A DNA stretch of 64,000 nucleotides from Methanohalobium evestigatum Z-7303 (GTDB taxonomy: Archaea; Halobacteriota; Methanosarcinia; Methanosarcinales; Methanosarcinaceae): positions 248,001-312,000 of the forward strand of contig NC_014253.1 in NCBI RefSeq assembly GCF_000196655.1, in the 5' to 3' direction. The notes below the pieces were generated by a model. The model did not search any database. It was not told the DNA's origin and saw only the letters and a program-made list of their open reading frames with translations. Position numbers and translations under genes: made by a program. Below are positions 19,015 to 28,401 of this stretch, piece by piece. Each line of letters begins with the position of its first letter. Positions within the stretch are counted from its first letter, which is position 1.

Positions 19015-19491
19015 ATGGATGCAAAAACAATTGTCGATTCATTATCCCGCACATTTCCTGAAGCTATATCTGATGCCACTGTTAAATCAGATATCCGGGT
19101 AACAGCATATGTAGACAAAGACCATGTAAAAGAAGTTTGTGAATATCTTAAAAATGACCTTGATTTCAACCACCTATGTTGTGAATCAGGAGTAGATTAT
19201 ATATTAAGGAATGAATTCGAAGTGGTCTATCATATAGCATCCTATGAGCATCCAGTAATACTGGCTTTAAAAGCAAGATTAAACAGGGATGACCCTGTGA
19301 TTGAATCCATTGTCGATGTTTACTGGAATGCTAACTGGTATGAAAGAGAAACCTATGAATTATTTGGAATCATGTTCAAGTATCATCCTAATCTTAAACC
19401 GCTTGTTCTTCCAGAAGATTTGCTTGGAGATTGGCCTCTAAGAAAGGATTATGAAGGATTTCCACAAAAAACAGCCAAAAATCTGGTGTAA
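19015..19491 (+). CDS. fpoC: FpoC, NuoC-like subunit
   Basis: A 158-residue peripheral-arm subunit homologous to complex I NuoC. The conserved end WYERETYELFGIMFKYHPNL...DWPLRKDYEGFP is clear. It starts three bases after the fpoB stop with GGGGAGG before the ATG. It has no cofactor; it helps form the quinone-like site for methanophenazine with FpoD and FpoB. Confidence 0.96.
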   Translation: MDAKTIVDSLSRTFPEAISDATVKSDIRVTAYVDKDHVKEVCEYLKNDLDFNHLCCESGVDYILRNEFEVVYHIASYEHPVILALKARLNRDDPVIESIVDVYWNANWYERETYELFGIMFKYHPNLKPLVLPEDLLGDWPLRKDYEGFPQKTAKNLV

Positions 19492-19499
19492 GGGATAAT

Positions 19500-20633
19500 A
19501 TGGACGAATTAGAAGAATTAGAATCAACAGAAATGTTAATTCATATAGGTCCTCAGCATCCGGCACAACCTGGACCATTCAGACTTAATCTGAAAGTCAA
19601 AGGAGAAACTGTAACAGATGCTCAGGTTGAACTTGGTTTTATTCATAAAGGTATAGAAAAAATACTTGAAAGTAAAACCTATTTACAGGGTATACCGATT
19701 GTAGACAGAATGTGCTATCTGGGTGCGTTGAGTAATGAAGAAGCATTTTGCGGATGTGTTGAACAACTTGCAGGGATTGAAGTTCCTGAAAGGGCTCAAT
19801 ACATCAGAGTAATAACAGAGGAATTATCAAGGATTCAGAGTCATTTATTAGGATTTGGTGAATTTTCTGAATTTATCGGATACCAATCAATGTTTATGTA
19901 CACCATCAAGGAAAGAGAAAATGTACTTTCGTTGCTTGATAGTATAACAGGAGCAAGAATAACACATACTTTCCTGAAATTTGGGGGTGTGCGCGAGGAC
20001 TTGCCGCCCGGTTTCAAGGATAAGTTTACAAGGACAATGGAACAACTCAAATCAACTGTTCTTGATGAATATGAAAGACTTTTAAAGTCGGATACTATTT
20101 ACAAAGACCGCACAGTTGGTGTAGGTGTTTTAAGCCCAGAAGTTGCTAAAGAAGTTGGAGTAGCAGGACCTGTACTCCGTGCAACGGGAGTACCATTTGA
20201 TATCAGAAAAGATGAACCTTACCTTGTTTATGATGACCTTGATTTCAAGGTATGTACACAAAAGGAAGGGGACTCTTATGCACGTATTATGGTGCGTCTT
20301 AATGAAATCCGTGAAAGTATCTATATAATCGAACAGGCACTGGACCAGATTCCAGATGGTCCTATATTCCCTGAAAATACACCCTATGGAAAAAGAACAC
20401 CTACAATGAGAGTACCAGAAGGTGAAGTCTTCAACAGAGTAGAAAATCCACGCGGGGAAATGGGAATTTATATGGTTTCAGATGGTTCTGATAAACCTTA
20501 TCGTGTAAAAGTTAGAGGTCCAGCATATCCTACATTACAGGCTCTTCCGCCGGTTTTGAGAGGAGTTTATGTGGCAGATGTTAACACTATTGCTGGAAGT
20601 ATGGATGGATGTACAAGTGAAGTGGACAGGTGA
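19500..20633 (+). CDS. fpoD: FpoD, NuoD-like subunit
   Basis: A 377-residue subunit homologous to NuoD and to the large subunit of NiFe hydrogenases, without the nickel ligands. Family blocks: IHIGPQHPAQPGPFRLNLKV near residue 15, GFIHKGIEKILESKTY, and the end block VYVADVNTIAGSMDGCTSEVDR. It shapes the methanophenazine site. The stop overlaps possible starts of fpoH. Confidence 0.97.
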   Translation: MDELEELESTEMLIHIGPQHPAQPGPFRLNLKVKGETVTDAQVELGFIHKGIEKILESKTYLQGIPIVDRMCYLGALSNEEAFCGCVEQLAGIEVPERAQYIRVITEELSRIQSHLLGFGEFSEFIGYQSMFMYTIKERENVLSLLDSITGARITHTFLKFGGVREDLPPGFKDKFTRTMEQLKSTVLDEYERLLKSDTIYKDRTVGVGVLSPEVAKEVGVAGPVLRATGVPFDIRKDEPYLVYDDLDFKVCTQKEGDSYARIMVRLNEIRESIYIIEQALDQIPDGPIFPENTPYGKRTPTMRVPEGEVFNRVENPRGEMGIYMVSDGSDKPYRVKVRGPAYPTLQALPPVLRGVYVADVNTIAGSMDGCTSEVDR

Positions 20634-20638
20634 AAACT

Positions 20639-21700
20639 ATGGTGATGGATATTATAGCAGGTTCATATGACCTTTTACTGGAATATTTAACCAATCCCTG
20701 GATAAGGGGATATTTAGGACTGTCTTTGATAGGTTTTATATTCGTCAGTGCAATGGCTGCTGTATGGCTTGAAAGAAAAATATCAGCTGATGTTCAATTC
20801 AGAATCGGACCATGTCGAGTAGGCCCTATAGGAATTTTCCAGTTGATAGCGGATGCCATCAAATTGTTTACAAAAGAAGACATAGTACCCAGAAAAGCTG
20901 ACAGTATTATGTTCAGGTCAGCACCCATATTCCTGATGGTATCTGTTTTTTTAATGCTTGTAGCAATACCTATTGGAGCGATTGTCATAAATGGTGTTGC
21001 ATATCCACTTGTTGTGACTGATATGGATATCAGTATACTCTATGTAGAAGCAGTTTCATCGATATCAATTATCGGTGTATTCATGGTTGCATACAGTTCA
21101 AACAACAAGTATGCATTGCTCGGTGCATTCCGTAATTTTGCAAGAATGGTTGGTTATGAAATACCGTTTGGTATTAGTATAATAGCCGTTGCAATAACCA
21201 CAGGGTCGTTAAATATTATAGAAATCGTCGAAAATCAGACAATATGGAACGTTATCTTACAACCGATTGGATTTTTCGTGTTTTTCGTGGCTCTAATGGG
21301 TGACCTTGGTAGACTTCCGTTTGACCAGACAGAAGCAGAGCAGGAAGTTGTTGCAGGATGGATAACCGAATATAGTGGTATGAGGTTTGGTCTCGGTTTC
21401 TTTGCTGAATATATACATATGGTACTGGGTTCATTTCTGGTTGTATTGCTCTTTTTGGGAGGATGGAACCTTCCAGGTCTTGGACTACTGACATCCATTC
21501 CTGTAATAGGATTTATTATGCCGACGCTGGTATTTTTGGGTAAAAGCGCTATAGTTCTGGCTTTTATCATACTGTTAAGATGGGCAGTTCCAAGATTCAG
21601 AATCGATCAGGTAGTAGACCTGGGATGGAAGAGGATTATACCATTATCAATTGTAAACCTAATATGGGCAATAGCACTTGGCCTGTTCCTTGGAGCGTGA
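20639..21700 (+). CDS. fpoH: FpoH, NuoH-like membrane subunit
   Basis: A subunit of about 353 residues with eight membrane helices, homologous to NuoH, which links the peripheral arm to the ion pumps. AVWLERKISADVQFRIGPCRVGP and DLGRLPFDQTEAEQEVVAGWITEYSG (quoted in part) are unmistakable family blocks. The ATG at 20639 follows AGGTGA by five bases; a GTG at 20630 and an ATG at 20645 are alternatives. It overlaps or abuts fpoD. Confidence 0.94.
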   Translation: MVMDIIAGSYDLLLEYLTNPWIRGYLGLSLIGFIFVSAMAAVWLERKISADVQFRIGPCRVGPIGIFQLIADAIKLFTKEDIVPRKADSIMFRSAPIFLMVSVFLMLVAIPIGAIVINGVAYPLVVTDMDISILYVEAVSSISIIGVFMVAYSSNNKYALLGAFRNFARMVGYEIPFGISIIAVAITTGSLNIIEIVENQTIWNVILQPIGFFVFFVALMGDLGRLPFDQTEAEQEVVAGWITEYSGMRFGLGFFAEYIHMVLGSFLVVLLFLGGWNLPGLGLLTSIPVIGFIMPTLVFLGKSAIVLAFIILLRWAVPRFRIDQVVDLGWKRIIPLSIVNLIWAIALGLFLGA

Positions 21701-21706
21701 AATAGT

Positions 21707-22138
21707 ATGGTATTAGAAAATATTGTAAAGGCAATCAAAAGTATATACCAACCTCCTGTAACCATAATGTGTCCTGAAGAAAAATCAAGAGGTATCCCTG
21801 AGAGGTTCAAAGGGCTTCAGGTACTTGATAAAAGCAAATGTATAGGTTGTGGTATTTGTGCCAATACGTGTCCCAATAACGCAATCAAGATTGTAAGATC
21901 AAGAGTAAGTAAAACAAGCGATAAACAGAGATGGTTCCCTGAAATTGATATTGGACACTGTATGTTTTGTGGATTATGTATTGATCAATGTCCTCAGGAT
22001 GCTCTCTCAAGTTCTAAAATTTACACTTCCGGTGTAGTAAAGTGGAATCATGAAGATTTACTTTTTACACCTGATGAACTTGCACGGGAAGTAGATATTG
22101 GAGAAGATGAATATAACGAAGAAGAATTGGAGAAATAA
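21707..22138 (+). CDS. fpoI: FpoI, two-cluster ferredoxin subunit
   Basis: A 143-residue NuoI-like subunit with two [4Fe-4S] motifs, CIGCGICANTCP (about residue 46) and CMFCGLCIDQCP (about 85). It passes electrons from FpoF through the peripheral arm to FpoB. The acidic tail (EVDIGEDEYNEEELEK) is a variable region. It starts six bases after fpoH. Confidence 0.96.
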   Translation: MVLENIVKAIKSIYQPPVTIMCPEEKSRGIPERFKGLQVLDKSKCIGCGICANTCPNNAIKIVRSRVSKTSDKQRWFPEIDIGHCMFCGLCIDQCPQDALSSSKIYTSGVVKWNHEDLLFTPDELAREVDIGEDEYNEEELEK

Positions 22139-22157
22139 TTAAAAGGGCGGTGAAAAA

Positions 22158-22475
22158 ATGGTAGCAATTTTAGATTATTTAACGTCTTTTACTTTCGATG
22201 ACCTGACTACCATTGCAAGGTTTGGAGCATTCGCTTTGCTTTCCCTAATTATTATACTATTTTCACTACTGACGATAGTATCAAGGGATGTAGTCAGAGC
22301 TGCAATTTCACTTATTGTTTCATTGTTTAGTGTAGCTGGATTATATATCCTGCTTAATGCCCAGTTCCTTGGTGTAGTCCAGGTGCTTGTGTATGTAGGA
22401 GCAGTAGGTGTATTGATATTATTTGGTGTTATGTTGACAAAAACAGAATCAGGAAGGGGTCCATATGTTAGGTAA
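22158..22475 (+). CDS. fpoJ1: FpoJ N-terminal half
   Basis: A 105-residue membrane protein matching the N-terminal part of NuoJ, with three helices and the motif QFLGVVQVLVYVGAVGVLILFGVML, where the conserved pi-bulge helix lies. In Methanosarcina too, FpoJ is split into two genes. The stop overlaps the start of the second half by 11 bases. AGGGCGGTGA lies before the ATG. Confidence 0.93.
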   Translation: MVAILDYLTSFTFDDLTTIARFGAFALLSLIIILFSLLTIVSRDVVRAAISLIVSLFSVAGLYILLNAQFLGVVQVLVYVGAVGVLILFGVMLTKTESGRGPYVR

Positions 22476-22725
22476 AATTATAAACGTTATAGTAGCACTT
22501 CTGGTAGTTCTATTATTCCTGGGCATGATTGGTGTTTCAGTAATTGGAACAGGTTGGGACACAGTAGAAGAGCTCCCCCAAACCCCAGAAGACCAGAGTA
22601 ATATAGAACGGATAGGTGTATCGGTTTTTACCAAATATGTAGTACCCTTTGAAATCATGGCTATAGTATTGTTATCGGCACTTATAGGTGCTTTTTATAT
22701 GGGCAGAGGAGCTGATAGTAAATGA
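22465..22725 (+). CDS. fpoJ2: FpoJ C-terminal half
   Basis: An 86-residue protein with two membrane helices (about residues 5-26 and 58-80), matching the C-terminal part of NuoJ, including [27 protein letters not shown]. It is in a different frame from fpoJ1 and overlaps it, so it is a genuine split rather than a sequencing error, and the same split is known in the genus Methanosarcina. Its TGA overlaps the fpoK ATG. Confidence 0.92.
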   Translation: MLGKIINVIVALLVVLLFLGMIGVSVIGTGWDTVEELPQTPEDQSNIERIGVSVFTKYVVPFEIMAIVLLSALIGAFYMGRGADSK

Positions 22726-23036
22726 TATTGCCAGCAATTCCGTTGCCATTCTACCTAATCCTTTCAGCGGTAGTGTTTTCTATCGGTCTGTTGGGTGTAA
22801 TGACCAAACAAAACGGTGTACGCCTTTTGATGTGTGTGGAACTCATGCTCAATTCGGCGAACATCAATCTTGTAGCGTTTTCCAGTTATAACAATGATAT
22901 TACAGGACAGGTATTTGTACTGTTTACTATAGCACTGGCAGCAGCTGAAGCAGCGATAGGATTTGGAATATTTATGGCTGTTTATAGAATGAAAAACCGG
23001 ATAGATCTTAATGACTTTAATATATTGAGGTGGTAA
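22722..23036 (+). CDS. fpoK: FpoK, NuoK-like antiporter-like subunit
   Basis: A 104-residue subunit with three membrane helices, homologous to NuoK/MrpC. The block [19 protein letters not shown] with its membrane glutamate, and a second glutamate in [13 protein letters not shown], are the conserved proton-path residues. It overlaps fpoJ2 by four bases (ATGA). Confidence 0.95.
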   Translation: MILPAIPLPFYLILSAVVFSIGLLGVMTKQNGVRLLMCVELMLNSANINLVAFSSYNNDITGQVFVLFTIALAAAEAAIGFGIFMAVYRMKNRIDLNDFNILRW

Positions 23037-23040
23037 TGAT

Positions 23041-25041
23041 ATGCCTATAGGTGATTTTGCTTTTTTAATACCACTATTACCGGCACTGGCTTTTGTGATA
23101 ACATTCTTTTTAGGTAAGAAGATGTATGCAGGCGGTGCATTGGTTCCGATAGGAGCAATAGCGTTATCATTTGTTATATCTTTGCTAATAACATTAAATC
23201 TGCTTCAAAATCCGGATCAGATTGTAGCTCAATCTGTTGACTGGTTCGGAGCTTTCAATCTGGGTATTCTAATTGACCCACTGGCGGCAGTAATGCTGAC
23301 GATGGTATCCTTTGTGAGTTTACTGATTCATATTTATTCAGTAGGCTATATGGAACATGACAAATCCAAACCCAGATATTTTGCAGAGACTGCATTATTT
23401 ACATGTTCTATGCTTGGTCTGATACTATCGGACAATATTTTGCAGCTGTTTGTATTCTGGGAACTTGTAGGTTTAAGCTCATATTTGCTTATTGGATTCT
23501 GGTATGGGAAACCATCGGCTGCATCAGCAGCAAAGAAAGCCTTCTTGACCACCAGAATAGGAGACGTAATGTTTCTGGCAGGTATCATAATCCTGTTTTC
23601 GGATTTGTTTGCAATCTTTAACGGATTCCCTGATAATGCCTATATGCTCCAGTTTACTGAAATGTTTAACCATATCCCTGAAATAGCAGGGATGAGCGCT
23701 CAAATCTTTGGATTTGAAGTTAGTCATCTTACACTGATAACCTTGTTGTTTTTCGGTGGAGCAGTAGGTAAATCCGGACAGTTTCCGCTCCATGTCTGGC
23801 TTCCGGATGCTATGGAAGGTCCTACCACAGTTTCTGCACTGATTCACGCAGCAACCATGGTAACTGCTGGTGTTTACCTTGTTGCAAGAACCTTCCCGAT
23901 GTTTATCTCTGCACCGGATACACTAATAGTCATTGCTTATCTTGGTGGATTTACCGCATTGTTTGCAGCAACCATGGCTATAGTTATGAACGACCTGAAA
24001 CGTGTGCTTGCCTATTCCACCATCAGTCAACTGGGATACATGATGCTTGGACTTGGAATGGGTGCAGTTATCGGAATGGAGGCAGTAGGTCTTTCAATAT
24101 TCCATCTAATCAACCATGCATTCTTTAAGGCACTGCTTTTCCTGAGTGCTGGAAGTGTGATTCATGCAGTAGGAACACATGATATGAGAGAACTCGGCGG
24201 TGTAGGAAAAGTAATGCCTATTACTGCAATAACAATGCTTATTGCTGGACTTTCACTTGCAGGGTTTGGTATACCCGGTACGATTATAGGTACCAGTGGA
24301 TTTTTAAGTAAAGATGCTATAATCGAGGCAGCATTCCTTTTCGGAGAACACAGCCATAATTGGCTTCCATACATATTTGCCATAGTTGGGGCGTTCCTGA
24401 CATCAGCTTATATATTCAGATTACTGTTTATGACCTTTACAGGTAAACCAAGAACTGATTATGATGGACACGAATCACCGTCATCCATGACTGTGCCTAT
24501 GGTTATTCTTGCAGCATTTTCGCTATTCTTTGGAATGTTTACAACAGGAACGTTTTCCAGATTCCTAGGAGATACGTTCAATTTCATAAACATGAATCTG
24601 AATGAACTTGCTGCAAGTCTTGGTAACTATGAGCTACTACATGAAGCGGGTCATGAACCACTAATAATTCTGTGGTTGCCTCTTATACTCGCAGTAGCGG
24701 GTCTTTTGATTACGTATCTAATATATTACCTCAGAGTTCTGGATTTCAGTGTGTCCAGAAACAATCCAATTTACAAACTGGTATACAACAGATATTATCA
24801 GAACGAGATACTTACTGAAGGTTTTGCAATAAAAGTGGTCTACGAAGGAGTATCACTTGCATTGTATCATATAGACAGAGGTATTAACTGGATTGTAAAT
24901 GCAATAGGTTCAGCTCTTACTGAAGCAGGACATATGTTCAGACATGTCCAGACAGGAGTTGTCCAGAACTACGCAACAGCGATAATTGCAGGTGTAAGTC
25001 TTCTGGCAATACTGGTTAAAATAATCATGGAGGTAATCTAA
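23041..25041 (+). CDS. fpoL: FpoL, NuoL-like ion pump subunit
   Basis: A 666-residue antiporter-like subunit with about 16 helices, including a long C-terminal lateral region. Conserved blocks are FWELVGLSSYLLIGFWY near residue 140, GKSGQFPLHVWLPDAMEGPTTVSALIHAATMV near 245, and YSTISQLGYMMLGLG near 322. It pumps protons together with FpoM and FpoN. The stop overlaps the fpoM ATG by one base. Confidence 0.97.
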   Translation: MPIGDFAFLIPLLPALAFVITFFLGKKMYAGGALVPIGAIALSFVISLLITLNLLQNPDQIVAQSVDWFGAFNLGILIDPLAAVMLTMVSFVSLLIHIYSVGYMEHDKSKPRYFAETALFTCSMLGLILSDNILQLFVFWELVGLSSYLLIGFWYGKPSAASAAKKAFLTTRIGDVMFLAGIIILFSDLFAIFNGFPDNAYMLQFTEMFNHIPEIAGMSAQIFGFEVSHLTLITLLFFGGAVGKSGQFPLHVWLPDAMEGPTTVSALIHAATMVTAGVYLVARTFPMFISAPDTLIVIAYLGGFTALFAATMAIVMNDLKRVLAYSTISQLGYMMLGLGMGAVIGMEAVGLSIFHLINHAFFKALLFLSAGSVIHAVGTHDMRELGGVGKVMPITAITMLIAGLSLAGFGIPGTIIGTSGFLSKDAIIEAAFLFGEHSHNWLPYIFAIVGAFLTSAYIFRLLFMTFTGKPRTDYDGHESPSSMTVPMVILAAFSLFFGMFTTGTFSRFLGDTFNFINMNLNELAASLGNYELLHEAGHEPLIILWLPLILAVAGLLITYLIYYLRVLDFSVSRNNPIYKLVYNRYYQNEILTEGFAIKVVYEGVSLALYHIDRGINWIVNAIGSALTEAGHMFRHVQTGVVQNYATAIIAGVSLLAILVKIIMEVI

Positions 25042-26528
25042 TGTTGCCTGTTTTATCAATGTTGATATTGATACCGTTAATATTTGCAGTAATAACATTT
25101 TTCACGAAAACGAAAGAACAGGCAAGAACAACTGCACTGACTGGCTCAGTTATATCTCTGGTTCTTGCGCTGTATATGTACATGAATTTCGACAGCAGTA
25201 TAGCCAGTTTACAATTTGTGGAAATATCAAAATGGGTACCTTCACTGGGAATAACCTACTCGGTAGGTGTTGATGGTGTATCAATGCCATTGATACTGCT
25301 CAATGCAATTGTAATTCCATTTTTGATAATCTATTCATGGAATGAAGAAAAATCCTATCCAAACAGATTCTTTGGTTTGATTCTTGCAATGCAGGGAGCA
25401 GTCATAGGTGTATTTGCAGCTCTTGATTTCTTCCTGTTTTACGTATTCTGGGAACTGACCCTTATACCTCTCTACTTTATGGTAAGCCAGTGGGGAGGTC
25501 CAAACAAAGAATTTGCAGCTATCAAATTCTTCATTTATACACATGTGGCATCACTGGTAATGCTGCTGGGAATATTTGCCCTGTATTTTACTGCATGGAG
25601 CCAGACAGGAAGTCCAACGTTTAATATACAGGAATTGTTAACCCAGTTCCAGTCTTTTGAAGCTCCACTGGTAAAAGATGCAATATTTATCGCGCTCCTG
25701 TTCGGGTTTATAGTAAAAATACCGACATTCCCGTTCCATTCATGGCTTCCGGATGCATATACTGAATCACCGATAGCAGGCAATGTATTGTTCATACTCT
25801 TAAAAATCGGAGGCTATGGACTTTTCAGAATTATGCTTCCAATACTTCCGTTTACAGGAACACCTAACCTGATGATTTCTATCATGGCATTGCTTGGGAC
25901 TGCAAGTATTATCTACGGAGCATTTGTGGCACTTGCCCAGAGAGATTTCAAACGGATGATTGCCTTTGCCAGTGTAAGTCATATGGGATTTGTAGTTCTT
26001 GGTTCAGCAGGTCTTGTTTCGCTTTCTGTATCAGGAGCAATGTTCCAGCAGTTTTCACACGGACTGATTTTAAGTGTGATGTTTATGTCGGTTGGAGTGA
26101 TTCAGACCAATGCTGGAACCAGAATAATCAATCAACTGGGCGGTCTTTCAAAGAAGATGCCAAAACTTGCATTAATAATGGTGGTTGTCTTTATGGCATC
26201 ACTCGGACTTCCGGGCCTTACCGGATTTGTTGCGGAGTTTCTGGTATTGACCTCCAGTTATGTGAATCTCCCCGGTTATGTGCTGGCGGTTATGATAGGA
26301 ATTGTTATAACAGCAGCCTATCATCTTTGGGCTATGCAAAGGTCGATGTTTGGATTATATAACGAAAAACTTGGAGATGTAAAAGATCTTACCAATTACC
26401 AGAGTTTGTCAATGGCAGTGATTTCATTGCTTGTGATATACTTTGGATTGAACCCTAACCCGGTGCTTGATATGATGATAACGAACTCAGAACATATTGT
26501 CAGTCTATTATCTGTTGCGGGGGTGTAA
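25041..26528 (+). CDS. fpoM: FpoM, NuoM-like ion pump subunit
   Basis: A 495-residue antiporter-like subunit with about 14 helices. Family blocks are FYVFWELTLIPLYFMVSQWGG near residue 130, PTFPFHSWLPDAYTESPIAG near 230, and FASVSHMGFVVLGSAGL near 312. It forms the proton-pumping membrane arm with FpoL and FpoN. Confidence 0.97.
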   Translation: MLPVLSMLILIPLIFAVITFFTKTKEQARTTALTGSVISLVLALYMYMNFDSSIASLQFVEISKWVPSLGITYSVGVDGVSMPLILLNAIVIPFLIIYSWNEEKSYPNRFFGLILAMQGAVIGVFAALDFFLFYVFWELTLIPLYFMVSQWGGPNKEFAAIKFFIYTHVASLVMLLGIFALYFTAWSQTGSPTFNIQELLTQFQSFEAPLVKDAIFIALLFGFIVKIPTFPFHSWLPDAYTESPIAGNVLFILLKIGGYGLFRIMLPILPFTGTPNLMISIMALLGTASIIYGAFVALAQRDFKRMIAFASVSHMGFVVLGSAGLVSLSVSGAMFQQFSHGLILSVMFMSVGVIQTNAGTRIINQLGGLSKKMPKLALIMVVVFMASLGLPGLTGFVAEFLVLTSSYVNLPGYVLAVMIGIVITAAYHLWAMQRSMFGLYNEKLGDVKDLTNYQSLSMAVISLLVIYFGLNPNPVLDMMITNSEHIVSLLSVAGV

Positions 26529-26530
26529 TA

Positions 26531-27979
26531 TTGAATGGTATAACGTTATTTGCACCCGAGTTAACAGTAGTTGCGACTGCGTTGGTTGTATTGATGATTG
26601 GAGTATTCCTCAATACTGAATCAAAGAAGGTACTGGGATACCTTGCATCAGCAGGGCTTGCTGCATCTTTGATTTTAACGCTAATGAATCTGGATGCAAA
26701 TGCAGTAATGTATTCAGGAACACTGACAGTTGATGCGCTTTCCCAGTTTTTTAAAATCGTATTCTTGATAGTAGCATTACTGGTTTCAGTTGCATCCATC
26801 AAATATACAGAAAACAATGAACATGTAGAGGAATTCTTTACACTGGTCTTGCTGGCAGTAGTAGGTATGATGATGGTAGCATCATCCAACGACTTGCTGG
26901 TGTTGTTCGTTTCCTTTGAACTTGCGAGTATATCCACCTATGCACTTGCAGGATTTGAAAGAAGAAACCTTAAGTCACTTGAATCCGCAATGAAATACTT
27001 TATAATCGGAGCATTGTCTTCTGCGCTAATGCTTTTTGGTATTTCCTTTGTTTATGGATTGGCAGGAACTACAAACATTCCGGAAATAGCCCAGAACAGT
27101 GCAATGCTTGTATCATCCCCGCTTGGAATTGTATCAATTGTTTTACTGGTTGCAGGATTTGGTTTCAAGATAGCACTTGTTCCATTCCATATGTGGGCAC
27201 CGGATACATACGAGGGTTCGCCTTCGGTAGTATCTTCACTACTGGCAGCAGGTTCCAAGAAAATGGGATTTGTGGCGGCTTTCAAGGTTTTCATGATCGC
27301 GCTTGTGGCTCTTAAGACCGAGTGGACTATGGCATTTGCAATACTGTCTGTAATTACCATGACGCTTGGTAATGTGATAGCTCTTTCACAAAACAGTGTC
27401 AAACGAATGCTTGCCTATTCATCAGTTGCTCAGGCAGGATATATTTCCATGGCTTTTGTTGTAATGAGTCCAATGGCAGTAACCGGTGGGTTGTTTTACA
27501 TACTATCTCACGGCTTTATGAAAGCAGGAGCATTCCTTGTTACAGCAGTAGTAGGTTACATGATTCTTTCAGAAAATAGGGAAGCAGAAAATGTTGACCA
27601 TCTGGAGAATTTCAAGGGGCTTGCCAAAAGAATGCCGATATCAGCATTTTCCATGATGATATTTGTATTTGCACTGGCAGGAATACCACTGACAGCCGGC
27701 TATATGAGTAAATTTGTCCTCTTCTCCTCTACTATTGAAGCAGGGCTTGTATGGCTCGCAGTAATAGCAATCCTTAATAGTGCAATATCTCTTTACTACT
27801 ATGCAAGGGTTGTAAAGTACATGTATTTCTATCCTGCAGAAGGGGAAAGAGTTTCAGAGCCTCTTCCATATGCACTGACACTGGTAGCCGCAGTAGTAGG
27901 TGTTCTTATACTGGGATTCTGGCCAGAACCCTTTATACAGTGGGCTATGGAAGCAGCAAAAGTGTTAATCGCAACATAA
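26531..27979 (+). CDS. fpoN: FpoN, NuoN-like ion pump subunit
   Basis: A 482-residue antiporter-like subunit. Family blocks are FVSFELASISTYALAGFERR near residue 125, LVPFHMWAPDTYEGSPSVVSSLLAAGSKK near 218, and LAYSSVAQAGYISMAFV near 295. The start is TTG at 26531, two bases after the fpoM stop; no ATG fits better. It completes the pumping arm. Confidence 0.96.
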   Translation: MNGITLFAPELTVVATALVVLMIGVFLNTESKKVLGYLASAGLAASLILTLMNLDANAVMYSGTLTVDALSQFFKIVFLIVALLVSVASIKYTENNEHVEEFFTLVLLAVVGMMMVASSNDLLVLFVSFELASISTYALAGFERRNLKSLESAMKYFIIGALSSALMLFGISFVYGLAGTTNIPEIAQNSAMLVSSPLGIVSIVLLVAGFGFKIALVPFHMWAPDTYEGSPSVVSSLLAAGSKKMGFVAAFKVFMIALVALKTEWTMAFAILSVITMTLGNVIALSQNSVKRMLAYSSVAQAGYISMAFVVMSPMAVTGGLFYILSHGFMKAGAFLVTAVVGYMILSENREAENVDHLENFKGLAKRMPISAFSMMIFVFALAGIPLTAGYMSKFVLFSSTIEAGLVWLAVIAILNSAISLYYYARVVKYMYFYPAEGERVSEPLPYALTLVAAVVGVLILGFWPEPFIQWAMEAAKVLIAT

Positions 27980-27992
27980 TGGAGGTAAATAA

Positions 27993-28346
27993 ATGGCAGA
28001 TTGTGAACTATGTGGAGAAAGCCTTCCTACACTGTGTCCGGTAAGAGTTTATGCTCCCAGATTAATAATAACATATCCTGAGGGAGTATGTAAAGGTCTA
28101 TGTCCGACATGTGTCAAGGCTGCAGAAGATACATATTCAAAACTGGACCAATCCATCCTAAGTGTATCCAGTGGGAAATGTAATCTGTGTGGTAAGCCAA
28201 CAAGGTTGTACCCTGTAGAGGTGCAGATTCCATCTTTCAAGCAAGGTGTCGAGAAAGTAGATATGAATCTCTGCAGAACATGTCTTGAAGCCTGCCATGA
28301 AACCCATGAAAAATATCATGAGAAATTCGAGGAAGCTTACCACTAA
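27993..28346 (+). CDS. fpoO: FpoO, cysteine-rich last gene of the fpo operon
   Basis: A 117-residue soluble protein with two paired cysteine sets: CELCGESLPTLCP with CKGLCPTC, and CNLCGKPTRLYP with CRTCLEACHETH. FpoO of Methanosarcina is thought to bind a [2Fe-2S] cluster; its role is not settled. GGAGG lies before the ATG, 13 bases after fpoN. A hairpin follows its stop. FpoF, the F420H2-oxidising subunit, is not in the operon and is encoded elsewhere in Methanosarcina. Confidence 0.93.
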   Translation: MADCELCGESLPTLCPVRVYAPRLIITYPEGVCKGLCPTCVKAAEDTYSKLDQSILSVSSGKCNLCGKPTRLYPVEVQIPSFKQGVEKVDMNLCRTCLEACHETHEKYHEKFEEAYH

Positions 28347-28355
28347 AAGTGGTAT

Positions 28356-28378
28356 CAGGGGTTGTTAATCAATCCCTG
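28356..28378. terminator. Hairpin between convergent fpoO and the gene at 28402
   Basis: CAGGGGTTG and CAATCCCTG form a 9-bp stem (one G-U pair) with loop TTAAT, followed on the plus strand by a run of seven T. A second small hairpin (TACCACT/AGTGGTA) spans the fpoO stop. The place between convergent genes fits a two-way terminator. Confidence 0.6.
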
Positions 28379-28401
28379 TAACTATTTTTTTAATTAAGTT
28401 T

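Noticed and set aside
22158-22725. Split fpoJ as a frameshift error
   Set aside because: The same split into two genes is known in Methanosarcina, and the second half has its own ATG overlapping the first.
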